The translations under genes were made by a program, and so were the position numbers. Shown here in pieces: positions 1 to 7,417 of a stretch of DNA of 17,960 nucleotides. How positions within the stretch are numbered: position 1 is the first letter of the stretch; each line of letters opens with the position of its first letter. Origin of the DNA: Christensenella sp. UBA1782 (GTDB taxonomy: Bacteria > Bacillota > Clostridia > Christensenellales > DTU072). The stretch spans positions 1 to 17,960 of the forward strand of contig DCGI01000043.1 in assembly GCA_002315475.1 (NCBI GenBank), in the 5' to 3' direction. Below the pieces are notes generated by a model. That model was not told the origin of the DNA. It did not search any database and saw only the letters and a program-made list of their open reading frames with translations.

Positions 1-2482
1 CCTGTCCGTCCCGTCTGCCGACAAAATCAAAATTGCCGTCGACAAGAAGTCTGACGACGTCCCCCGTCCGATACATTCTGTCGTATCCTTTTTGCTCGCA
101 GAACGGATTGGCAACGAAAACTTCCTTCGTCTTTTCCTCCCGTCCCAAGTACCCTCTGCCCACTTGATTGCCGGCGATACACAGTTCTCCGCACGCGCCT
201 ACGGGCATCCGTCTGCCCGTTTGGTCGACGACGTACAGTTTGGTATTGCCGTTCGGTTTGCCGATAGGCTGCATCAAGCCGTCATCCCGAATTTCAAAAT
301 GGGTGACGTACGCAATGGTTTCGCTCGGCCCGTACCCGTTGACGACTCGGAAGCCTTTCGGCGGATTAAAAGGTACCAGTTTTTCGCCACCGAGCAACAA
401 CGCCCGCAAAGTCCGGCAAGTGGTCTTTTCGGCAAACATTCTCCCTACCTGCGTAGTCATGAACCCATGCGTAATACCGTTTTTGACATAGAACTCGTTT
501 AATCGATTCAAATCCAGTCGCACCTCTTCGGGAACAATGCAAAGCGTCGCTCCCGCCATCAGTGTCGTAAAGATGTCCATAACCCCTGCGTCAAACCCGA
601 AACTTGCATATTGGGCTACCTTAGACGAAGTATCGATACCCATAACGCTCGTATGATTATAATGGAAGCACACTATGTTTTTATGTTCCAACACACATCC
701 TTTCGGTGTTCCCGTAGTTCCCGACGTGTAGATGATGATTAAGGCGTCATGCGGAGAAATCTCGACGTCCTCAAATCCTTTCGGCAAGTTTTCGATTGCA
801 TCGGTATACAAAACTTCCCCGTCGTATCCGTCGAGCATCCCGCGCAGATTTCTGTCACATATAAGCAGTTTGGTCTTACTGTCCCGTACCATAAAACTCA
901 ACCGTTCGGAAGGGTACGAAGGATCAAGGGGCTGGTACCCCGCCCCTGCTTTCACCACCCCCCATGCGGCTATGGGCATGAACTCGTTTCTGCCGACCAG
1001 AATCGCCACGAAGTCGTCTTTGCCGATTCCTTTTTCCCGAACGAATCGAGCCACCTTATCGGTGAGAATATCGAAATCCCGATATCTGTATTCCTTCCCC
1101 GCAAAGCTTATCGCAACGTGTTCGGAAGTTTTTTGAACCTGTTCTCGAAAAATATCCACGACGGTTTGTCTTTCGTCATAAGCTTTTTCGATTCCTTGAA
1201 GTCCCTCCTCTTCTTCCATTTGTGCGGCATCGAGTAAATCGATTTCGGACAGTTTCTCTTTCGTCAAAAAACCTTCCGCCACGTTGTTGATCGTCCTTGC
1301 GATACTTTCAACATAGCCTTGACTGTATAGGGATTTTCGCGTCAAACACTTGATGACGTATCTTCCGTTTTCTTTCAAAATCATCACGTCAAAGTCGCCG
1401 ATGACGTGTTTATCCTCCAACACGTTCAAAACGACGTCCGCATCCCCTATCTTAAAATCGTTCAGCATATTTCCCTGATAAACGAACTTGGTTGCCGACG
1501 AAATGCCGTACTTGGCGGCAAGTTTCACAAAAGAGGCTTTATCGTTCTTTAACGAGGAAAAAAAGTTTTCTTTGACCGCCGTCAAAAACGCTTGCACGCT
1601 TTTATCTTCTTCGATTGCGATTCGGACGGGAAAGGTCGTGACGAACAAACCCGTCGTCGCTCGCAGGTCTTCCCTTAGATGCCTGCCGCTCTCTACCGAA
1701 GCGAACGTGACGTCTTTTTGTGCGGTAAATTTTGCCAGCGTATAGGCGAACGACGCCGCAAAAAGGATGTTTTCGGAAATACCCGTTTTTTTCGCAAAAG
1801 CAACTGCTTTTTCGGCAGAGAAGGTGGTAACGAAATCGGTAATCCTTTTATTTTTATCCTCACTTTTGTCGCAAATATCGGGGAGAAATCCCGAAGTATT
1901 TTCCAAATCCGCAAGATACTTTTCATAAAATTCAAAATGTTTTTGCATCTCCGGATTTTTCCCTTCCTCGATATTTTTTTGCGATTCTTCAAAAAGCGTC
2001 CTTTCTTCTTTTTCGATTTCTTCCCCTTCGTACGCTTTTTTGAATTCGTTTTCGAAAATCACAAGAGAACTGCCGTCAAACAGTAAATGATGAATATCCA
2101 ACAAAACGTGAATTTTTACTTCGGTGGTAATCAAAGCGATGCGGTATAAAAAAGAACCGTCTAAGACGAACGGTTTCGCAAAGGCATCTCGGTACGAAGA
2201 ATACTCCGCCTCCGTCATTTCTTGCAACAAAACGGGATTCTTTTCCCGGATTTCCCGCATGTACGGAACGCCGTTCTCCGCGATGACCGTCGTACGAAAA
2301 GCCAAGTGGTTTTCCACCGCTTTTTCGATTGCGGAAAGCAATCTCGTGCGGTCGATTTTTTCCTTCGACATACTCCACTCGCAGGTAATGTTGTATTTCA
2401 AATTGTCTTGGTCTTCCGCACAATCCAGATAAATGCCCGTTTGACTGTCCGTCAATGGAATTTTCGGTATATTCTTACCCAT
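1..2482 (-). CDS. Nonribosomal peptide synthetase, condensation-adenylation module (partial, runs off the left edge)
   Basis: The 5' 827 codons of an NRPS that continues past base 1. Residues about 5-430 form a condensation domain with the catalytic HHLLFDG motif (131-137) and the GLFVTTFPVR motif (278-287). Residues about 440 onward form an adenylation domain with YTSGTTGTPKG (585-595), the substrate-pocket stretch FDAGVMDIF (630-638), NGYGPSET (715-722), GELCIAGNQVGRGYLG (765-780) and YRTGDVVR (804-811). A condensation domain as the very first domain suggests either N-acylation of the first residue (starter type) or receipt of a chain from another protein. By alignment with the GrsA pocket, the specificity residues read D A M F L G G A Y. 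They share D, A, F, L, G with the known Leu code, so a hydrophobic amino acid is possible. The start ATG at 2482 has a GGAGG site four bases upstream. The carrier and release domains lie outside the window, so the product cannot be named. It follows the phosphatase/kinase gene by 31 bases. Confidence 0.93.
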   Translation of the reverse strand, partial: MGKNIPKIPLTDSQTGIYLDCAEDQDNLKYNITCEWSMSKEKIDRTRLLSAIEKAVENHLAFRTTVIAENGVPYMREIREKNPVLLQEMTEAEYSSYRDAFAKPFVLDGSFLYRIALITTEVKIHVLLDIHHLLFDGSSLVIFENEFKKAYEGEEIEKEERTLFEESQKNIEEGKNPEMQKHFEFYEKYLADLENTSGFLPDICDKSEDKNKRITDFVTTFSAEKAVAFAKKTGISENILFAASFAYTLAKFTAQKDVTFASVESGRHLREDLRATTGLFVTTFPVRIAIEEDKSVQAFLTAVKENFFSSLKNDKASFVKLAAKYGISSATKFVYQGNMLNDFKIGDADVVLNVLEDKHVIGDFDVMILKENGRYVIKCLTRKSLYSQGYVESIARTINNVAEGFLTKEKLSEIDLLDAAQMEEEEGLQGIEKAYDERQTVVDIFREQVQKTSEHVAISFAGKEYRYRDFDILTDKVARFVREKGIGKDDFVAILVGRNEFMPIAAWGVVKAGAGYQPLDPSYPSERLSFMVRDSKTKLLICDRNLRGMLDGYDGEVLYTDAIENLPKGFEDVEISPHDALIIIYTSGTTGTPKGCVLEHKNIVCFHYNHTSVMGIDTSSKVAQYASFGFDAGVMDIFTTLMAGATLCIVPEEVRLDLNRLNEFYVKNGITHGFMTTQVGRMFAEKTTCRTLRALLLGGEKLVPFNPPKGFRVVNGYGPSETIAYVTHFEIRDDGLMQPIGKPNGNTKLYVVDQTGRRMPVGACGELCIAGNQVGRGYLGREEKTKEVFVANPFCEQKGYDRMYRTGDVVRLLVDGNFDFVGRRDGQ

Positions 2483-2489
2483 TTTTCCT

Positions 2490-2527
2490 CCGTTTTTACT
2501 AAAAACGGAACGCTCAGCGTTCCGTTT
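2490..2527 (-). terminator. Terminator/attenuator-like hairpin pair before the NRPS gene
   Basis: On the minus strand an 11-bp perfect stem (AAACGGAACGC / GCGTTCCGTTT, bases 2527-2517 and 2513-2503) encloses a three-base loop, TGA. That loop is the stop codon of the upstream phosphatase/kinase gene. The 3' arm runs into five T residues, as in an intrinsic terminator. The same 3' arm can instead pair with the next segment (CCGTTTTT / AAAAACGG, bases 2508-2501 and 2497-2490, loop AGT). This destroys the terminator and ties up the first two G residues of the NRPS ribosome site. The two folds exclude each other. Whether it works as a plain terminator or as an attenuator is inferred. Confidence 0.75.
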
Positions 2528-4307
2528 CTTCTAAATTTTTTCTGATGAATAACACGTTTTTGTTGTTGATTCTTTGATAGTCTACTTTGTCCATGAGGGT
2601 TCTGACGAGCATAATGCCGTTTCCGCCCAAACGCAAAGGGTTACCGTCGTCGTAGACGTGTAGCAAAGGATTAAATTCCTGCCCGTCGTCAATGAATTCC
2701 ATTTCCAAAAATTTGTCGATGATACGGTATTGAAGCACCATATTGACCGTTCCTACGGCATAATTACAAATATTCGAGCAGATTTCGTCGATAGCCACGT
2801 CGATTTGTCGACGGGTATTTTCCGAACAGTGGTTTTCGATAAAACGGTTGACGACGTCGATGGCTTTTTCGATATTTTCTTCGGTGGCAAACAAGACAAG
2901 ACGGTTCTTTTCTTCTTTTTTCTCTTTGTCGATTCCCACGCACATGACGGTAATATCGTCGAATTGCCGTGCGTTTTGCGTAAAATCGGATACGGCGGAA
3001 AATACCGCTCGACACACCCCTTCGGCTTTCTCGTATTTTTTCGACAATACGCCGTACAGTCTGTCGGTTCCGAACGGTTCTTCTTTCCCGTTCATGGCGT
3101 CGGTGGCTCCGTCGGTATATAAGAACAGTTTGTCCCCTTTTTGTAAAGAGAAAGAATGAACCTCGTACAGGACGTTCTTAAACGCCCCCATAAAGACGTC
3201 GGGTTCGTTTTCTATCACTTCGATACCGCCGTTTTCATGTATGACGACGGGATACGGATGCCCGGCATTGACGTACTGCACGTCGCCGTTCGTTATATTG
3301 ACGTACCCTATCCACAACGTCGTAAACATCTTGTCTTTATTGTTTTCGCATAGCAACGTATTGACCGTCTCGACGGATTGACGCAAATCTTTATTGTTGT
3401 TGATACAACTCGAAATCGTGCTTTTGACCAACATCATGAACATCGCCGCCGACGCGCCTTTATCCGAAATGTCGGCGACCAAAAATGCCAACGTGTTATC
3501 GTCGACGTAAAAATAATCGTAGAAATCCCCCGCCGTTTCTTTCGCGGGATTGGTTTGTGCAAACAGACTCAAAAAACCGTCCTTCGTCGCAAAACTTTTT
3601 TCGGGTAAAATGCTTTTTTGCAGTTCTGCGGCAGTCGTCAATTCCTGTTGCATGGCGGAAATCCTGTTCAGGCTCTGCGCCTGTCTGAAAATCAAGGCTT
3701 TTCCGTTCGAGGAAGCAAACAATCCGATAACGGTGGTTATCACCAAAAGCAACATTTTGGGAATAAACACAAAAGTCATGGCGTTATGGACGGAGTCATA
3801 AACGACGATACTTTCGTATTCGTGCAGGGCGCGTATCGCCCCCGACACCCTGTCCAAAAAGATACCGAGAAACAGTACGATCACGAATATCACAAAGACG
3901 GCGATCGAATTAAAAAGAACGATTTTTTTATCAAAATACATCGTCGCAATCAAAATCGGCACCACAAAAAGGGTAATGGCGGTAGAATAGAGAAAATACA
4001 GCAAGCCGCTTAACGCAATCAACAACGCACTCAAAATCATCGTTACGACGGTGGCTTTTATTTTGGAAAAATACATCCATAATGCCACCGCAAAAACGAC
4101 CAGACTTTCCACAAGCAAAATGTTTCGGCACCATTTCGCCCCCATAATGTTGACGGAATATTCGCTGATAACGTAAAACAGGACGACCAACAAAGAAGCA
4201 AGCATCAACACAATGGAAAAGATTTTGTTGATTTTTGCCTTGTTTTTATAAAAAAGTTGTTCAAACGAAGAATTCGTTGCGGGGTTTTTCGATATTTTTT
4301 TCGTCAT
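2514..4307 (-). CDS. Membrane SpoIIE/RsbU-type PP2C phosphatase fused to an RsbW-like ATPase domain
   Basis: Predicted sensor of a partner-switching system. About six membrane helices (roughly 27-49, 62-80, 85-106, 107-124, 130-153, 180-198) are followed by a coiled-coil linker (205-235). Then comes a PP2C domain (about 240-460) with the metal-binding motifs AGDFYD (259-264), VADISDKG (277-284), NAGHP (347-351), YTDGATDAM (397-405) and FDDITVM (449-455). The C-terminal 130 residues are a GHKL ATPase domain: IDEICSNICNYA (506-517, with E508 and N512), FIDDGQEF (538-545) and GGNGIMLVRT (561-570). In the family the phosphatase dephosphorylates a STAS protein and the RsbW-type domain phosphorylates it or binds a sigma factor. 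Here both activities are in one chain. Its ATG overlaps the stop of the STAS gene by four bases (ATGA), so translation is probably coupled. No sigma factor is coded nearby, so the final target is unknown. Confidence 0.93.
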   Translation of the reverse strand: MTKKISKNPATNSSFEQLFYKNKAKINKIFSIVLMLASLLVVLFYVISEYSVNIMGAKWCRNILLVESLVVFAVALWMYFSKIKATVVTMILSALLIALSGLLYFLYSTAITLFVVPILIATMYFDKKIVLFNSIAVFVIFVIVLFLGIFLDRVSGAIRALHEYESIVVYDSVHNAMTFVFIPKMLLLVITTVIGLFASSNGKALIFRQAQSLNRISAMQQELTTAAELQKSILPEKSFATKDGFLSLFAQTNPAKETAGDFYDYFYVDDNTLAFLVADISDKGASAAMFMMLVKSTISSCINNNKDLRQSVETVNTLLCENNKDKMFTTLWIGYVNITNGDVQYVNAGHPYPVVIHENGGIEVIENEPDVFMGAFKNVLYEVHSFSLQKGDKLFLYTDGATDAMNGKEEPFGTDRLYGVLSKKYEKAEGVCRAVFSAVSDFTQNARQFDDITVMCVGIDKEKKEEKNRLVLFATEENIEKAIDVVNRFIENHCSENTRRQIDVAIDEICSNICNYAVGTVNMVLQYRIIDKFLEMEFIDDGQEFNPLLHVYDDGNPLRLGGNGIMLVRTLMDKVDYQRINNKNVLFIRKNLEETER

Positions 4308-4600
4308 TGTATATCAAAAATTTTTAACAAACCCGATAGCTTAAATACCTCCGAAACCGAACTGTTCGGATTCTTTATCACCATTTTCTTCCCTTGCATT
4401 TTATAGTATAAAGTCACCAAAATGCGTAAGCCTTTCGATGAAATAAAGTCAACGTCGGCTAAATCGATAATCAATTCGTTCACCGCCTCCGATAACTTGG
4501 CGTTGACCGTCGTTTCCAATTCTCCCGACGATGCGGAATCCAGTCTTCCTTTCGGACACACCGTTAAACTGTTTTCCGTCGACTGCAGCGAAATCTCCAT
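4304..4600 (-). CDS. STAS-domain anti-sigma factor antagonist (SpoIIAA/RsbV type)
   Basis: A 98-residue single STAS domain. It has the usual central segment LIIDLADVDFISSKGLRIL (43-61). The serine in the ISSKGLR motif that lines up with the phosphorylated serine of SpoIIAA/RsbV is S55. The open frame extends 14 codons upstream to base 4642, but the ATG at 4600 is preferred because AAGGAG lies six to seven bases before it and the homology begins there. The upstream codons fall in the leader after the promoter. It is the natural substrate of the phosphatase/kinase coded immediately downstream, with which it overlaps by four bases. Phosphorylation state would decide whether it binds that partner; this role is inferred from the family. 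Confidence 0.93.
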   Translation of the reverse strand: MEISLQSTENSLTVCPKGRLDSASSGELETTVNAKLSEAVNELIIDLADVDFISSKGLRILVTLYYKMQGKKMVIKNPNSSVSEVFKLSGLLKIFDIQ

Positions 4601-4672
4601 ATCTCTCTCCTTGCCGTATCTTTGTCCGTAGCAACGGTTCAAAACATACGTTATATTCTTTTTTCGGTATAC

Positions 4673-4701
4673 ATTATAACCGAATTTTTATCAAAAGGCA
4701 A
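4673..4701 (-). promoter_or_regulatory. Sigma-A-type promoter of the STAS-phosphatase/kinase unit
   Basis: On the minus strand a TTGCCT -35 (4701-4696) is followed by a 17-base spacer and a perfect TATAAT -10 (4678-4673). Transcription would start near 4666 and leave a leader of about 65 bases before the ATG at 4600. It separates this unit from the transporter gene, which ends at 4726. Confidence 0.8.
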
Positions 4702-4725
4702 TAGGGTACGTTCCTTCGAAGTCGA

Positions 4726-6420
4726 TTATTCCGAAATTTCCGCAAGTTGTTGTTCGTTTGCTTCCTTCGCCTTGTCGGCTTCTTCCGCACGCTGTTGTAA
4801 TTCCCGTATAATTTTGGCGTGTTTTTCTTCGGTAAGGTCGTAAAAGAAATACGGTAAAGTCGTCAAAACGTGCGAAGCAAACGTGATGATGACGGTATAC
4901 AAATAGATTTTTTGTCGAACGTCGGGGAAATACAGAATACCCCAATCGGAGGTAAAACCCGCCGTCAGATAAATGGCGGGGACGACGAAGGCAAGTACTT
5001 TGGCTACGGGGTTTGTCAGTAACCCGAAAATACCCGAACAACCTTCCAACCGTTCTCCCGATTTATATTGCTGATAATCCCAAATATCGGGCGTCATCAA
5101 TTTGCCCACCATCCAAGATATGATACTGAAAAATTGCAGACCTCCCAAGCCGATATATAACACCCAAACGTTATTTGCCCAAAGTCCGATAAACTGTACG
5201 GCGTACAGAATACACTGGAACAGGCGAGAATAAATCATCGTTTTTTTCTTGCCGAATTTTTTGACGCAAAACGGTACCACCAAAAGTCCGGGTGTGGAAA
5301 GGACACCGGGTAATGCCGTCAAAAGTCCGCTTAAATAGTCTTTTCGCAAGGAATACACCACGATTACCGTCAAGATAGCAACACTCCCTGCGGTAATGTT
5401 ACCCATCAAGCCGCTGATATTGGTAATCCACATATATTTGTTTTTCAAAACTTGCTTAAAACCGCTGACCATATTGACGTTGGTTTTATGCTCTTTTTCC
5501 AAGAAAACACGTTCTTTCAGTCCGAACGCCTGCAACAATACCAACGGCGTAAACAGTAAAACGAAAGCGGGAATCAAAATTCGATAGGTATTGATACCCG
5601 TAAGACCACCCGTATAAATGGTCAAAACGGGAAACAAAATCATCGAAAGTCCGCCGATGGCGGCACTGATTAACTGTTCCACCGTCATGATATTCGCCTT
5701 TTCTTGTGCGTTAGGCGTCATCAAATACATGATATTGTCTTTTTGATTATAGAAAGCCGAAAAAGTGCCGAAAGCGTTAAACAAAAGTTGCAACACCCAC
5801 AACTTCGTCGGGTAATTCCACTGTTGGAACGGCAAAAACACAATCAACAGAATGCTGGCGAGTGCCGGCAGGCACGAGACGATGACGAAAGGACGGAATT
5901 TCCCGTACTTCGGAGATAATTTCTTATAAACGAACAGATTATAGTATTGAATAGCCGAATAGAATACTAAGAATCCGCCCACGATTTGCGGCAAAGCGGG
6001 TACGATTTTTTCGGTACTCTCCTGCGGAATGAAAAAGCACCCCACGCCGACGGCAAAGCACAAGAGGCAAACGACGTTTATGATTTTCATCGTCCGTTTC
6101 GGCGGATTGCCCAAGTTATCCTGAATCACCATGGAAATAGGACTGTAAATATAAGACACAATCATGCCGATGATACCGCAGACGTAGATATCCTTAAAAG
6201 AAATGCCGTAAATGGAGCCGACCAGCAGACAGGATGCGGCAAAGGACAGATAGCCGAGAACGTTTCCGATACCGCTTGTTCCCGCAGAGCCGAACGCAAG
6301 ACGCAAAAACTCCTTACCGGATATATAATTCCCTTCGGCGGGGACGTTCCAATGGCTCTTAAAATCCACCGCAACTTGTTTCACCTTACTCGGTATACTT
6401 TTGATATGGAATTTTGCCAT
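4726..6420 (-). CDS. GPH-family (MelB-like) sugar:cation symporter, MFS superfamily
   Basis: A 564-residue polytopic membrane protein with about 12 hydrophobic helices. Two marks of the glycoside-pentoside-hexuronide family are seen: GKFRPFVI after helix 4-5 (173-180) and DIWDYQQYKSGERLEG (445-460) near the C-terminal half, which matches the family pattern D-x2-DY-x4-G-x-R-x-EG. Members import mono- or oligosaccharides or glycosides with Na+ or H+; the substrate here cannot be read from sequence. It carries an N-terminal cytosolic extension of about 40 residues and a charged, helical C-terminal tail (530-564, rich in E, K, A, Q), both longer than in MelB. The frame is open 32 codons further up, but the ATG at 6420 has GGAGG seven bases upstream and begins two bases after the stop of the lipoprotein gene. 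That ribosome site lies inside the last codons (Trp-Arg) of the lipoprotein gene, so the two are translationally coupled. Confidence 0.88.
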   Translation of the reverse strand: MAKFHIKSIPSKVKQVAVDFKSHWNVPAEGNYISGKEFLRLAFGSAGTSGIGNVLGYLSFAASCLLVGSIYGISFKDIYVCGIIGMIVSYIYSPISMVIQDNLGNPPKRTMKIINVVCLLCFAVGVGCFFIPQESTEKIVPALPQIVGGFLVFYSAIQYYNLFVYKKLSPKYGKFRPFVIVSCLPALASILLIVFLPFQQWNYPTKLWVLQLLFNAFGTFSAFYNQKDNIMYLMTPNAQEKANIMTVEQLISAAIGGLSMILFPVLTIYTGGLTGINTYRILIPAFVLLFTPLVLLQAFGLKERVFLEKEHKTNVNMVSGFKQVLKNKYMWITNISGLMGNITAGSVAILTVIVVYSLRKDYLSGLLTALPGVLSTPGLLVVPFCVKKFGKKKTMIYSRLFQCILYAVQFIGLWANNVWVLYIGLGGLQFFSIISWMVGKLMTPDIWDYQQYKSGERLEGCSGIFGLLTNPVAKVLAFVVPAIYLTAGFTSDWGILYFPDVRQKIYLYTVIITFASHVLTTLPYFFYDLTEEKHAKIIRELQQRAEEADKAKEANEQQLAEISE

Positions 6421-6422
6421 GC

Positions 6423-7265
6423 TTACCTCCAACTCTCGGGGGTAATTTCTCCCGACTTCAAACCGTTCACAGACGGTTTCCAATCCGTTCCGCACTGCAC
6501 GTTTGCCTGCAAACAATTCGCTTGAAACACGAGATTTTTGTTACTGCTTTGCGAAAAGAACGCATAATCGCCTATCTTTTGCAAGGTGGACGGCAACACG
6601 ATTTTTTGTACGGCGTCGCAAAAGGAAAAGGAATCCACTCCGATTTCGGTCAGTCCCTCATTCAATACGATTTCGGTCAAAGCCGAACACTTGATAAAGC
6701 CGTAATCGTCGATTTTTTGCAAAGATGCCGGGAAAATGACCTTCTCCAAGCTATTGTTGAAATAAAAGGCGGTTTCGCCGATTTCCTCCACCGTATCGGG
6801 TATGGCATACTCCGTCACCGTTTTTCCCTCTCCGTCTTTGCGGGCGTTGGGGTAGGCAAGCAGTTTTTTACCGTCCTTAGAAAACAAAACGCCGTCTACA
6901 CTCTTATAGCTCGGGTTTTCCTCGTCCACCGTATACTTTTCGATGTGCAAAGAACCGCAAAACGCCCGCCTGTCTATGCTCGTCACGTTCTTACCGATAA
7001 CGACGAATTTTACGTTTTCGCTTGCCGCCACCGAAAAACTATCCAACGCCACGACGGGTTGTCCGTCGATTTCATCGGGAATCACCAACGTATCGTTGGT
7101 GCTGTTGCCCTCGTACCGATACAACATTTTCCCGCCCTCGACGTCCTTATACGTTATTTCGTCCTCGCTGCTGAACAAAGAACAAGAACTCAACCCAAAC
7201 AAGCAAAGTAACAGAGCCGCACAAAGCCAAACCCACGCCTTCCGACTTCCTTGAAATTTTTTCAT
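6423..7265 (-). CDS. BspA-type leucine-rich-repeat lipoprotein
   Basis: A 280-residue surface lipoprotein. It has a KK-containing signal peptide with hydrophobic core (about 10-25) and lipobox GLSSC, so lipidation is expected at C28. From about residue 55 onward it has BspA-type (LRR_5) repeats with the usual pattern of an I-P/L-P strand, V-x-x-I-G-x-x-A-F turn and S-L-x-x-I/V strand; the best ones are at about 150-250 (VEEIGETAF, LQKIDDYGF, LTEIGVDSF, LQKIGDYAF). The middle section NPSYKSVDGVLFSKDGKKL (about 117-135) is also typical of this family. These proteins bind ligands or host surfaces. Linkage to a sugar symporter suggests a role in capture at the cell surface, but this is inference. 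The start has no ribosome site; the promoter's -10 lies only six bases upstream. Confidence 0.9.
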   Translation of the reverse strand: MKKFQGSRKAWVWLCAALLLCLFGLSSCSLFSSEDEITYKDVEGGKMLYRYEGNSTNDTLVIPDEIDGQPVVALDSFSVAASENVKFVVIGKNVTSIDRRAFCGSLHIEKYTVDEENPSYKSVDGVLFSKDGKKLLAYPNARKDGEGKTVTEYAIPDTVEEIGETAFYFNNSLEKVIFPASLQKIDDYGFIKCSALTEIVLNEGLTEIGVDSFSFCDAVQKIVLPSTLQKIGDYAFFSQSSNKNLVFQANCLQANVQCGTDWKPSVNGLKSGEITPESWR

Positions 7266-7271
7266 GAATCT

Positions 7272-7301
7272 ATTGTAGCATATCTACAAAGCCTAAGTCA
7301 A
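7272..7301 (-). promoter_or_regulatory. Promoter of the lipoprotein-transporter operon (leaderless start)
   Basis: On the minus strand TTGACT (7301-7296), an 18-base spacer and TACAAT (7277-7272). Only six bases (AGATTC) separate the -10 from the ATG at 7265, so transcription should begin at or next to the start codon. Confidence 0.75.
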
Positions 7302-7367
7302 TACCGCTTTTTTTATTATAAACTTACAGCAATTATCATATATTCAAATAATCCTACTATATAACAA

Positions 7368-7391
7368 AAGACCACTCTTTTGAGAGGTCTT
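7368..7391 (-). terminator. Intrinsic terminator of the MACPF gene
   Basis: On the minus strand AAGACCTCTC-AAAA-GAGTGGTCTT forms a 10-bp stem with one mismatch, followed by a T-rich tract (TTGTTAT). It begins 27 bases after the TGA of the MACPF gene and isolates it from the lipoprotein operon. Confidence 0.75.
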
Positions 7392-7417
7392 CTGTAATGA
7401 TATATTTTTCCTTTATT

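Noticed and set aside
4601..4642. Upstream 14-codon extension of the STAS gene
   Set aside because: It lies in the leader after the promoter, lacks a ribosome site and is not part of the STAS fold; the ATG at 4600 has AAGGAG.
6421..6516. Upstream 32-codon extension of the transporter gene
   Set aside because: It overlaps the coding end of the lipoprotein gene in another frame, and GGAGG points to the ATG at 6420.
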